Assembly: GCA_900550545.1 (NCBI GenBank)
Contig: URSS01000049.1
Span: forward strand, 1-19,627
DNA length: 19,627 nt
From: an uncultured Lachnobacterium sp.
GTDB taxonomy: Bacteria > Bacillota > Clostridia > Lachnospirales > Lachnospiraceae
Reading direction: 5' to 3'
How positions within the stretch are numbered: position 1 is the first letter of the stretch; every line of letters begins with the position of its first letter. The notes under the pieces are model-generated. The model was given only the letters and a program-made list of their open reading frames with translations, was not told the origin of the DNA and did not search any database. The translations under genes and the position numbers were made by a program. This document shows, piece after piece, positions 1 to 5,772 of the stretch.

Positions 1-24
1 GCTCTACCTCTGAGCCACATCAGC
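1..24 (-). tRNA. 5' part of a tRNA gene, cut by the window edge (possibly tRNA-Thr)
   Basis: On the minus strand this begins GCTGATG (acceptor arm), TG, then GCTC-loop-GAGC (D arm with GG in the loop), the standard start of a tRNA. The anticodon lies outside the window. Threonine is only a guess from the acceptor sequence seen in clostridial tRNA-Thr genes. A consensus promoter sits directly upstream. Confidence 0.75.
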
Positions 25-51
25 AATATCTTGACTTGCGTCAACTATTGC

Positions 52-80
52 ATTTTACAATGATTTGAGCGAACTGTCAA
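52..80 (-). promoter_or_regulatory. Sigma-A promoter of the partial tRNA gene
   Basis: Minus strand TTGACA (75-80), a 17-base spacer, and TAAAAT (52-57). The predicted start near 45 leaves about 20 bases of leader before the tRNA. That leader holds a small perfect inverted repeat, TTGAC-TTGC-GTCAA (31-44). Confidence 0.8.
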
Positions 81-87
81 GATATTT

Positions 88-118
88 CAAAAAATAAAAC
101 CGATATTTTTGAATCGGT
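88..118 (-). terminator. Terminator of the EF-hand-like gene
   Basis: On the minus strand ACCGAT, an 8-base loop and ATCGGT form a 6-bp stem followed by a T-rich run (TTTATTTTTT). It starts just after the stop codon of the minus-strand gene and separates it from the tRNA promoter. Confidence 0.7.
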
Positions 119-119
119 A

Positions 120-1259
120 TTAAGTTGCAAGATCTAACTGCTGCACCGTTCCGGCATTTCCGTCTTCATATAAGAACACACCGCTTTTACGAATCTGTGC
201 ATTTGTCTGATTATCGGTCAAATTGTTTAACGAAAAATCCGTATTTTCATATCCGAGATAGATTGCACCCACACCTGCCTCAGAGAGCGTCAGAAGCTTA
301 TCGTTTCCGTTCTCGTCTTTGGTCCAGATGCGTAGTTTTTGAAAGATTTCATCTGCTTCATCGATCCAGCCGTTTTCATCTTTGTCATAGGCGGCAAGAT
401 CGGCAAAACCGTTGCCACTTTGCGTGCCGAACAGCTCGGAGCCGTCGTTGATGATGCCGTCCCCGTTTCTGTCCAAAGCGAGGTAACCGCTGCCGGAATT
501 GAGCATCGAGATGGATTCGTCGGAACCATCGGCATCAATATCAAAATAAAATTTCTGATCCGATACATTGGTAATATTACTGTCCAGGTTGATGACAAGT
601 GGATCGCAGAGACGTGGCTTGCCAAAATCCACAACACTTTCGGACATCTGTGTGAAGGAACGGGACATCTCAAGACTGAGATTAAAAGAAATTTCCCGGC
701 CGTCGGCAGTGCGTACAATTCCCTGGGTATCAAAGCAGGTAGTTTCCTGTTCGGAATAATAAAAGTACTGATAGGTCTGTCCGCCTTCTCCGGTCAGCGA
801 GTTCGCATCATTCGAAGCAGAGGCGAGGGTATCAGAGAAAGATGCTGTGTCAGAGGTATCTGTTGTCGGATTCGATTCATCGTATCGGCTTCCAAATAAA
901 ATATAAAGAAGATAGTCGATCGCCTGTTGGCGGATTTTCTGAATCGAAGAAATATTAGACTGCAGATTGTTGCGATGCACATTTGGGGTAGATAGAAAAC
1001 GCTGCATCAGATCATCCATGGTGTCTCCCTTAGAATCTTCGTTTGCGTTCATGGAAGCATTGCCGTTTCCGGTATCTTTTTGTCCATTGTGGCTTTCCGT
1101 ATAGATGGATTCCTGACGTGACTGTGCGTCATGCATGGAAAATATCGTTGCACCGGAATTATCCCAACGTGTTGTGTTGGTAATGCTTGTCTCTGAAGAA
1201 CGGTAAGTTCTTCGTGCATTCGTATGCATGGTATTAGACTGAATAATCAATAGGTTCAC
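120..1259 (-). CDS. Hypothetical protein with EF-hand-like calcium loops, no signal peptide
   Basis: The family is not recognised. The N-terminal half (about 1-150) is polar, rich in Ser, Thr and Asn, and without a hydrophobic signal. The C-terminal half has acidic calcium-loop motifs: FDIDADGSDES (239-249), LDRNGDGIINDGSE (262-275) and YDKDENGWIDEADE (291-304), resembling EF-hand, dockerin or RTX-adjacent loops. Calcium binding is an inference from these. The longest frame starts at GTG 1259, but the ribosome site AAAGGGTGA overlaps that codon and is better spaced for the TTG at 1248-1250, giving 376 residues; I favour the TTG. The stop is directly followed by a terminator. The gene stands alone, divergent from the S1-protein gene. 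A perfect sigma-D-type -10 box upstream suggests, weakly, control with the motility regulon. Export by a flagellar or other non-Sec route is possible but unproven. Confidence 0.75.
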   Translation of the reverse strand: MNLLIIQSNTMHTNARRTYRSSETSITNTTRWDNSGATIFSMHDAQSRQESIYTESHNGQKDTGNGNASMNANEDSKGDTMDDLMQRFLSTPNVHRNNLQSNISSIQKIRQQAIDYLLYILFGSRYDESNPTTDTSDTASFSDTLASASNDANSLTGEGGQTYQYFYYSEQETTCFDTQGIVRTADGREISFNLSLEMSRSFTQMSESVVDFGKPRLCDPLVINLDSNITNVSDQKFYFDIDADGSDESISMLNSGSGYLALDRNGDGIINDGSELFGTQSGNGFADLAAYDKDENGWIDEADEIFQKLRIWTKDENGNDKLLTLSEAGVGAIYLGYENTDFSLNNLTDNQTNAQIRKSGVFLYEDGNAGTVQQLDLAT

Positions 1260-1280
1260 CCTTTCTATTTAAGTGAAGAA

Positions 1281-1330
1281 TAAAAGGACGGTCTCCGCGA
1301 AAAATTCCTTTTTGTTCGTGGATACCGTCC
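1281..1330 (-). promoter_or_regulatory. Terminator-like hairpin in the leader of the EF-hand-like gene
   Basis: On the minus strand GGACGGT (1324-1330) pairs with ACCGTCC (1286-1292). An inner AAAAA/TTTTT pairing lies between them and TTTTA follows the stem. It lies between the likely promoter and the start codon, so it could be an attenuator. On the plus strand there is no T-run, so it would not end transcription in that direction. Confidence 0.45.
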
Positions 1331-1359
1331 CTGGTCTTTCCTTAGGTTATTGAGTTGTC

Positions 1360-1380
1360 TGCATATTCGGCCGAATTGCA
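1360..1380. repeat. Near-perfect palindrome between divergent genes
   Basis: Half-sites TGCATATTCGG and CCGAATTGCA are inverted repeats except for one extra T. The core ATTCGGCCGAAT is a perfect 12-base palindrome. It lies downstream of the putative minus-strand -10 box and upstream of the plus-strand promoter, so it could be an operator or a small RNA hairpin. Confidence 0.4.
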
Positions 1381-1392
1381 TTTTCATCATAT

Positions 1393-1400
1393 ATATCGGC
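1393..1400 (-). promoter_or_regulatory. Possible sigma-D-type -10 box
   Basis: The minus strand reads GCCGATAT, a perfect match to the -10 element of the Bacillus flagellar sigma factor. The matching -35 (TAAA about 15 bases upstream) is poor here: TTTA at 15 bases, with the nearest TAAA 22 bases away. It would drive the EF-hand-like gene. Confidence 0.35.
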
Positions 1401-1435
1401 AAAACAAAAAAATAATAAAGCTTTTACAGAAAATA

Positions 1436-1444
1436 TGTTATAAT
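1436..1444 (+). promoter_or_regulatory. Extended -10 promoter of the S1-protein gene
   Basis: TGTTATAAT is a perfect extended -10 (TGnTATAAT). There is no good -35 at 17 bases, but an A-rich stretch upstream may act as an UP-like element. Transcription would start near 1451, about 50 bases before the GTG start. Confidence 0.7.
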
Positions 1445-1500
1445 GCGGGTAAAGACAGACTCACCGTTGCACAAGCGGATGAGAAAAGGAGGGAAAACAA

Positions 1501-2424
1501 GTGGCAGAAAATGCAACAGAATCAATGAAGGACTATGAAAAGGAGCTGGAGCGTTCTTTTCGAACAATCAATGAAGGTGATATTGTAAGCGGAACAGTAA
1601 TTGCAGTATCCGAGGAAGATGTAACCTTAGATCTCAATTATTATACGCAGGGAATTATCAAAACAGAGAATTTGAGCAACGATCCGGATTTTAATCCGAA
1701 GGAGCAGCTGCAGATCGGTGATGAGATTGAGGCAACCGTGATCAAAGTGGATGATGGAAACGGCAACATTGAACTTTCAAAGAAAGAAGCAAATGATGTG
1801 CTGGCATGGGATAAGCTGGCAGAAATGATGGAGAACGAGACTGTTGTGAATGTTCGTATCAAAGAGAGTGTACCAAGCGGTGTTGTTACCTTCTTAGAGG
1901 GAATCCGTGCATTCATTCCGGCATCACAGCTTTCTACAGATTATGTGGAAGATACCGACAAGTGGATTGGGAAAGAAGTGCCGGTACAAGTCATCAATGT
2001 GGATAAAGAGAAGAATAAACTTGTTTTATCTGGAAAAGTCGTGGCAAGAAAGCAGCAGGAAGAAGAGCGTAATCACCGTATCGCAATGCTTGTTCCGGGA
2101 ACGGTCGTAGAGGGAACTGTAGAATCTATTATGCCATATGGTGCTTTTATCAATCTTGGAAATGGAATCAGTGGACTGGTACACATTTCACAGATTTGTC
2201 AGAAACGTATCGGTTCCGTGCATGAAGTACTAAAAGAGGGACAGAAAGTAAAGGCAAAAATTATCAACACAAACGATAATCGTGTCAGCCTGAGCATGAA
2301 AGCTTTAGAAGAAATTATGCCGGATGAGGTGGAAAATGAGGAGAGCGCACAGGCAGAGGAATATATTTCCAATGAAAATGCATCCACAAGCCTTGGAGCT
2401 TTGTTGTCTGGCTTGAAATTATAA
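1501..2424 (+). CDS. S1 RNA-binding domain protein (ribosomal protein S1-like)
   Basis: This is an RNA-binding protein built of three S1 (OB-fold) domains at about residues 21-96, 108-181 and 195-270. The third is the most canonical, with MPYGAFINLGNGISGLVHIS at 211-230. At 307 residues it matches the short S1 homologues of Firmicutes rather than the six-domain proteobacterial RpsA, so it may be a ribosomal S1 homologue or a general RNA-binding factor. The C-terminal tail (271-307) is acidic and probably flexible. The start is GTG 1501, chosen because AAAGGAGGG lies 8 to 10 bases upstream and the first S1 domain follows closely. It has its own extended -10 promoter and ends at a bidirectional terminator, so it is a single-gene unit. 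Confidence 0.9.
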   Translation: MAENATESMKDYEKELERSFRTINEGDIVSGTVIAVSEEDVTLDLNYYTQGIIKTENLSNDPDFNPKEQLQIGDEIEATVIKVDDGNGNIELSKKEANDVLAWDKLAEMMENETVVNVRIKESVPSGVVTFLEGIRAFIPASQLSTDYVEDTDKWIGKEVPVQVINVDKEKNKLVLSGKVVARKQQEEERNHRIAMLVPGTVVEGTVESIMPYGAFINLGNGISGLVHISQICQKRIGSVHEVLKEGQKVKAKIINTNDNRVSLSMKALEEIMPDEVENEESAQAEEYISNENASTSLGALLSGLKL

Positions 2425-2487
2425 AAATGATTAAAGGGTCAAAAGGTATCATAAAAATAAGATAACAATTCAGAAAGACTGAAATAT

Positions 2488-2518
2488 AAAAACGCGTGGC
2501 AAGATGCTACGCGTTTTT
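2488..2518. terminator. Bidirectional terminator between convergent genes
   Basis: AAAAACGCGT (2488-2497) pairs perfectly with ACGCGTTTTT (2509-2518). The stem extends inward by GGC/GCT around the loop AAGAT. Flanking A-runs and T-runs let it work on both strands. The stop codon of the minus-strand transglycosylase gene (2507-2509) lies inside the hairpin. Confidence 0.9.
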
Positions 2519-3259
2519 ATAATAGTTCATTACTTTATTGACATAATTTTGTGTTTCTTTAAATGGTGGGATGCCACCGTATTTGTCAACATTGCCGGAG
2601 CCTGCATTGTATGCGGCTAAGGCGAGGGAGATATCTCCATTGTATTTCTTTAAGTTTGATGCAATCACCTGTGCACCGCCCATGATATTTGCTTTTGCAT
2701 TGTATGCATTTGAAATACCAAGACTGCTTGCAGTAGAAGGCATCAGCTGCATGACACCAAGCGCGCCTGCTGAACTTACAGCGTTCGGATTGAAATTGGA
2801 TTCTGCTTTGGCGATAGCTTTGAGCAGATGGATATCTACGTTATATTTTTCGGAGGCTTCCTTAAAATAAGGTTCCAGTTCCGAAGGACAGCCGAGAGAA
2901 TCTTTGTCAGAATCATTGGTGGTCGTCTTAGGCGTCTGTGTAGTCTCTGATGATGCCGATGTCGCAGGTGCAGGATCTGTATTCGCTGTCTCCTGCGTAG
3001 TTGCAACAGGTGCCTGCGTGGAGGAGACTGTGTATTGTGGATTAAAACCGAGAATTTTCTGCACTGTGGAGACCGATACGGCTCCGGAACCACTTGCCGC
3101 GATCAATGCGTCCACAGCCCTCTTCTGTTGTGCATTCGTTGCAGAATCTAAAACATCTTTGAAATTGGTATTTGTTTTGCCGGTTGTCTGTTTGGTTGAA
3201 GAGGGTGCTGAGGATGCAGCACTCACATCAGCCAGATAGGGCAATACAGTTACACTCAT
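2507..3259 (-). CDS. Lytic transglycosylase, SLT domain (flagellar type suspected)
   Basis: The enzyme cuts the glycan strands of peptidoglycan between N-acetylmuramic acid and N-acetylglucosamine. The SLT domain is about residues 125-250, with the catalytic glutamate E153 in AIAKAESNFNP, the GALGVMQLMP motif (165-174) and AAYNAGSGNV (215-224). Residues 75-120 are a Thr/Ser/Pro-rich linker. The N-terminus has no Sec signal peptide: it is polar with a short FKDVLDSA motif (33-40), like small flagellar rod or hook proteins exported by the flagellar apparatus. A flagellar role is an inference from this. The ribosome site AAGGATGA lies 6 bases before ATG 3259. Upstream on the minus strand is an extended -10 promoter. 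No other flagellar genes are in the window. Confidence 0.9.
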   Translation of the reverse strand: MSVTVLPYLADVSAASSAPSSTKQTTGKTNTNFKDVLDSATNAQQKRAVDALIAASGSGAVSVSTVQKILGFNPQYTVSSTQAPVATTQETANTDPAPATSASSETTQTPKTTTNDSDKDSLGCPSELEPYFKEASEKYNVDIHLLKAIAKAESNFNPNAVSSAGALGVMQLMPSTASSLGISNAYNAKANIMGGAQVIASNLKKYNGDISLALAAYNAGSGNVDKYGGIPPFKETQNYVNKVMNYYKNA

Positions 3260-3301
3260 ATGAACTCATCCTTTGTATAATAAACAATATTTAACGCCAC
3301 T

Positions 3302-3330
3302 ATTTTAACATATCTAGTGATAAATTTAAA
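3302..3330 (-). promoter_or_regulatory. Promoter of the lytic transglycosylase gene
   Basis: The minus strand has TTTAAA (3325-3330), 17 bases, then TAAAAT (3302-3307) preceded by TG with the extended -10 spacing. The leader before the ATG is about 35 bases. Confidence 0.6.
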
Positions 3331-3348
3331 GCAAAAGCCGAAAATTGC

Positions 3349-3377
3349 TTGAATTTGTAAAATAGTTGTTGTAGCAT
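3349..3377 (+). promoter_or_regulatory. Weak candidate promoter of lysA
   Basis: TTGAAT (3349-3354), 17 bases, TAGCAT (3372-3377). The -10 matches consensus at four of six positions. Downstream, in the 5' leader, AGCCAC (3401-3406) and GTGGCT (3412-3417) form a small hairpin. I recognise no lysine riboswitch: the leader is far too short. Confidence 0.35.
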
Positions 3378-3447
3378 AGATTGCAAAGTGTAGGTAGGCA
3401 AGCCACTTGCCGTGGCTCACAAATAAAGCAGACAGAGGAGACCGAAC

Positions 3448-4716
3448 ATGGAAAAGAAACCATTTGTAACCAAAAGTCAGGTAGAAGAGATTGTAAAGAC
3501 ATACCCGACGCCATTTCATTTATATGATGAAAAAGGAATTCGCGACAATGCAAAAGCAGTAAAGGAAGCATTCTCCTGGAATCCGGGATTTCGTGAGTAT
3601 TTTGCAGTAAAAGCAACTCCAAATCCATACATTCTTAAAATCTTACAGGAATACGATATGGGATGCGATTGTTCTTCATACACAGAGCTTATGCTTTCAA
3701 AATCCTGCGGTTTTGACGGAAAACACATTATGTTTTCTTCCAATGATACACCGGCAGAAGAATTCGCATATGCAGACAAATTAGGCGCGATCATCAATCT
3801 GGATGATTTCACACACATTGATTTTCTGGAGGAGACCATTGGCCATATTCCGGAGACCATCAGTTGCCGTTACAATCCGGGCGGAGTGTTCGAGCTGAGC
3901 AATGGAATCATGGACAACCCTGGAGATTCCAAGTATGGAATGACAAAAGACCAGCTCATCGAGGCTTTCAAGATTTTAAAGAGCAAGGGCGCAAAGTATT
4001 TCGGTGTACACGCATTCCTGGCAAGTAATACGGTAACAAACGAATATTATCCAAAACTCGCCGGAGAATTATTCGAACTCATCGTTGAGTTGAAGGAAAA
4101 GACCGGTTGTGACATCAAGTTTGTAAACCTTTCCGGTGGTGTTGGAATTCCTTATACACCAGACAAAGAGCCAAACGACATCCATGTGATCGGAGAGGGC
4201 GTACACAAGAAATTCGATGAGATCCTTGTACCGGCGGGTCTTGGCGATGTTTCTATCTATACAGAGATGGGACGTTTTATGTTAGGACCTTATGGATGTC
4301 TTGTGACAAAGGCAATCCATGAGAAACATATCTACAAAGAGTATATTGGTGTAGATGCATGTGCTGCAAACCTGATGCGTCCGGCAATTTACGGAGCATA
4401 TCATCATATTACAGTCCTTGGAAAAGAGAATGCACCTTGTGACCACACATATGATGTGACCGGAAGCCTTTGTGAGAACTGCGATAAGTTCGCGGTAGAC
4501 CGCAAGCTGCCAAAGATTGATATGGGAGATTACCTGGTAATTCATGATACAGGTGCACATGGATTCTCAATGGGATACAATTATAATGGACGTCTTCGTT
4601 CTGCAGAATTATTGTTGAAAGAGGATGGAAGTGTACAGATGATTCGTCGTGCAGAGACACCGGCTGATTATTTTGCAACATTTGACTGCTTTGATGATCT
4701 TAAGATCACAGAATAG
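3448..4716 (+). CDS. lysA: Diaminopimelate decarboxylase
   Basis: This PLP enzyme converts meso-diaminopimelate to L-lysine, the last step of lysine synthesis, in the cytoplasm. The fold-III barrel carries the PLP lysine K55 in the motif FAVKATPNP (52-60). Further motifs are HAFLASNT, the glycine-rich NLSGGVG phosphate loop and YTEMGRFM in the middle. The C-terminal beta domain has CENCDKFA, with the catalytic-site cysteine, then the LMRPAIYGAYHH motif region. Its length of 422 residues is normal for the family. ATG 3448 follows a good AGAGGAG ribosome site. The gene is monocistronic, with a strong terminator right after it. Carboxynorspermidine decarboxylase is a related alternative, but the C-terminal CENCD and full length favour LysA. 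Confidence 0.93.
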   Translation: MEKKPFVTKSQVEEIVKTYPTPFHLYDEKGIRDNAKAVKEAFSWNPGFREYFAVKATPNPYILKILQEYDMGCDCSSYTELMLSKSCGFDGKHIMFSSNDTPAEEFAYADKLGAIINLDDFTHIDFLEETIGHIPETISCRYNPGGVFELSNGIMDNPGDSKYGMTKDQLIEAFKILKSKGAKYFGVHAFLASNTVTNEYYPKLAGELFELIVELKEKTGCDIKFVNLSGGVGIPYTPDKEPNDIHVIGEGVHKKFDEILVPAGLGDVSIYTEMGRFMLGPYGCLVTKAIHEKHIYKEYIGVDACAANLMRPAIYGAYHHITVLGKENAPCDHTYDVTGSLCENCDKFAVDRKLPKIDMGDYLVIHDTGAHGFSMGYNYNGRLRSAELLLKEDGSVQMIRRAETPADYFATFDCFDDLKITE

Positions 4717-4737
4717 CTCGGATTAATCATAAATATG

Positions 4738-4782
4738 AAAATAGAAGGAAAGCATATGGATATGCAGTCCTTCTATTTTTTT
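4738..4782 (+). terminator. Strong terminator of lysA
   Basis: AAAATAGAAGGA (4738-4749) pairs perfectly with TCCTTCTATTTT (4768-4779), and the run of T continues to 4782. The loop contains a second perfect hairpin, GCATAT-GG-ATATGC. Confidence 0.92.
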
Positions 4783-4844
4783 GCACATCTTGCAGGCAAG
4801 CTTGCTTTTGCTGTATCAGAAATTCTCCACACAAAAATAAATAC

Positions 4845-4876
4845 AAAAAAAAGATTCCTGGTCTTCAGGAATCTTT
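4845..4876 (-). terminator. Terminator of tRNA-Leu
   Basis: On the minus strand AAAGATTCCTG (4866-4876), a 5-base loop and CAGGAATCTTT form an 11-bp stem followed by a run of T. It follows the tRNA by a few bases. Confidence 0.88.
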
Positions 4877-4883
4877 CAGATAC

Positions 4884-4967
4884 TGCCGGCAGTGGGACTT
4901 GAACCCACACGATGTTGCCATCAACAGATTTTGAGTCTGCCTCGTCTGCCAATTCCGACATGCCGGC
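4884..4967 (-). tRNA. tRNA-Leu, anticodon CAA
   Basis: This is an 84-base class II tRNA. Acceptor arms GCCGGCA and TGCCGGC pair with a discriminator A. The anticodon arm is GCAGA-CTCAAAA-TCTGT, placing CAA at the anticodon, which reads UUG leucine codons. The long variable arm is GATG-GCAA-CATC and the T arm is GTGGG-TTCAAGT-CCCAC. CCA is not encoded. It has its own promoter and terminator, so it is transcribed alone. Confidence 0.95.
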
Positions 4968-4977
4968 GCGAACAAAT

Positions 4978-4983
4978 ATTATA
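4978..4983 (-). promoter_or_regulatory. -10 box of the tRNA-Leu promoter
   Basis: A perfect TATAAT on the minus strand lies 10 bases before the tRNA 5' end, so transcription would begin almost at the mature end. The -35 is unclear: TTGCAT lies 20 bases upstream, longer than usual. Confidence 0.55.
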
Positions 4984-5035
4984 CTAGCATAAGATACGGT
5001 GGAATGCAAGCAGAAATTTGCGCATTCCTTTTCGT

Positions 5036-5064
5036 TTGACAAAAGTTATCGTATATGATAACTT
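5036..5064 (+). promoter_or_regulatory. Promoter with perfect inverted-repeat operator before the XRE gene
   Basis: The -35 is TTGACA (5036-5041). The expected -10 at 17 bases falls on TAACTT (5059-5064), a weak match. AAGTTATC (5043-5050) and GATAACTT (5057-5064) form a perfect 8-base inverted repeat around GTATAT, filling the spacer and -10. A repressor bound here would block polymerase, so autoregulation by the XRE protein encoded next is likely. Confidence 0.65.
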
Positions 5065-5097
5065 AGAAAAAGATATTTAGAACATTTGGGGGGAAGA

Positions 5098-5313
5098 ATG
5101 AAAGGAACAAATGCAACGAGGAAAGAAGTTGCGCAGCAGCTTCGTGAAGTCCGCAAGTCACAGGGAATGACACAGGAATCACTGGCGGACCGTGTGGGAA
5201 CAAAAAAATCAAACATTTCCCGATTAGAGAGTGGAAGATATAATCCGAGTCTGGATTTCCTTGTGAAAGTAGCAGGCGGACTGGGAAAGCAGATTCAGGT
5301 AAAAGTAAAATAA
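5098..5313 (+). CDS. XRE-family helix-turn-helix regulator, HigA-antitoxin-like
   Basis: This is a 71-residue DNA-binding protein with one Cro/C1-type helix-turn-helix, about residues 10-62: VAQQLREVRKSQGMTQ, then LADRVGTKKSNISRLESG, with NPSLDFL in the last helix. The GTKKSNISRLESGRYNPS pattern and short LGKQIQVKVK tail resemble antitoxins of HigBA/RelE-type toxin-antitoxin pairs. No toxin gene is recognisable beside it: upstream is tRNA-Leu on the other strand. I chose ATG 5098, since GGGGGGAAG lies just before it, over the in-frame TTG at 5086. The promoter contains a perfect inverted repeat, which points to autorepression. It probably forms an operon with the next gene, 22 bases away. Confidence 0.85.
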   Translation: MKGTNATRKEVAQQLREVRKSQGMTQESLADRVGTKKSNISRLESGRYNPSLDFLVKVAGGLGKQIQVKVK

Positions 5314-5335
5314 ATGACGGAGGTAGAGACAGAAG

Positions 5336-5614
5336 ATGACAAAGAAACTTGGAAACTATAAGGACAATGATGTGGAACTTTGCCGTACGACAAATGCCCG
5401 TGTTGGTAATCAGACAGCAGAGGTGCTTTTGGAGCAGCACATTCCATTTACGAAGAACAGCAAGCGTATTCCTTTTTTCAAGAGAGAAGCGTACAAAGGT
5501 GCAGATACCATGTGGGTGATCACCATCAATCCAAGGCGTTATGGTCAGGCCCGCAGAGTGATTGATTCCATGGACCGTGTGTACAGGGAACGTCTGGTTT
5601 TGTCGAATTATTAG
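5336..5614 (+). CDS. Small basic protein of unknown function
   Basis: I do not recognise a firm family. The 92 residues have no signal peptide or membrane segment and are rich in Arg and Lys. The pattern of a strand at the start (VELCRTTN), a helix (QTAEVLLEQHIPF), a strand (WVITINP) and a final helix (QARRVIDSMDRVY) resembles the small ferredoxin-like fold of DUF2007-type proteins. This is only a structural guess. GGAGGT lies about 11 bases before ATG 5336. It follows the XRE gene by 22 bases and shares its operator and the strong terminator downstream, so the two are probably regulated together. It could be a partner or toxin of the XRE protein, but no toxin motif is visible. Confidence 0.75.
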   Translation: MTKKLGNYKDNDVELCRTTNARVGNQTAEVLLEQHIPFTKNSKRIPFFKREAYKGADTMWVITINPRRYGQARRVIDSMDRVYRERLVLSNY

Positions 5615-5651
5615 AAGCTGTCCAGGATTCATGAAAAAAATGTGAATTTCA

Positions 5652-5680
5652 TTCAAAAAACAAACAAGGTGTGATAAAAT
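5652..5680 (+). promoter_or_regulatory. Promoter of the LTA operon, inside the upstream terminator
   Basis: TTCAAA (5652-5657), 17 bases, then TAAAAT (5675-5680) with TG in the extended -10 position (5672-5673). Transcription would start near 5687, in the loop region of the hairpin at 5666-5718, so new transcripts would lack its 5' arm. Confidence 0.5.
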
Positions 5681-5722
5681 TCAAACAGACTATGTCTGGA
5701 AGGAGTTTATCGCACCTTTTTC
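5666..5722 (+). terminator. Terminator of the XRE operon
   Basis: AAGGTGTGATAAA (5666-5678) pairs with TTTATCGCACCTT (5706-5718), 13 bp with one G-T wobble, followed by more T. The loop holds an inner hairpin CAGAC-TAT-GTCTG (5686-5698). Confidence 0.85.
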
Positions 5723-5772
5723 TTAAATCTTAAAAACTAGAAAAGACATACCCTGCGATAGAAAGAAGTATC

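Noticed and set aside
339..899. 186-codon plus-strand frame opposite the EF-hand-like gene
   Set aside because: It is antisense to a gene with repeated calcium-loop motifs and has no ribosome site or recognisable domain.
1286..1400. Possible cyclic-di-GMP riboswitch in the leader of the EF-hand-like gene
   Set aside because: The conserved core elements of the known c-di-GMP riboswitch classes are absent; only simple hairpins are visible.
3349..3447. Lysine riboswitch before lysA
   Set aside because: The leader is under 100 bases and holds just a 6-bp hairpin, while the lysine riboswitch is about 180 bases with a five-helix junction.
4884..5614. tRNA-Leu as an integration site of a mobile element carrying the XRE gene pair
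   Set aside because: No integrase, no repeated tRNA end, and no second att copy is visible in the window.
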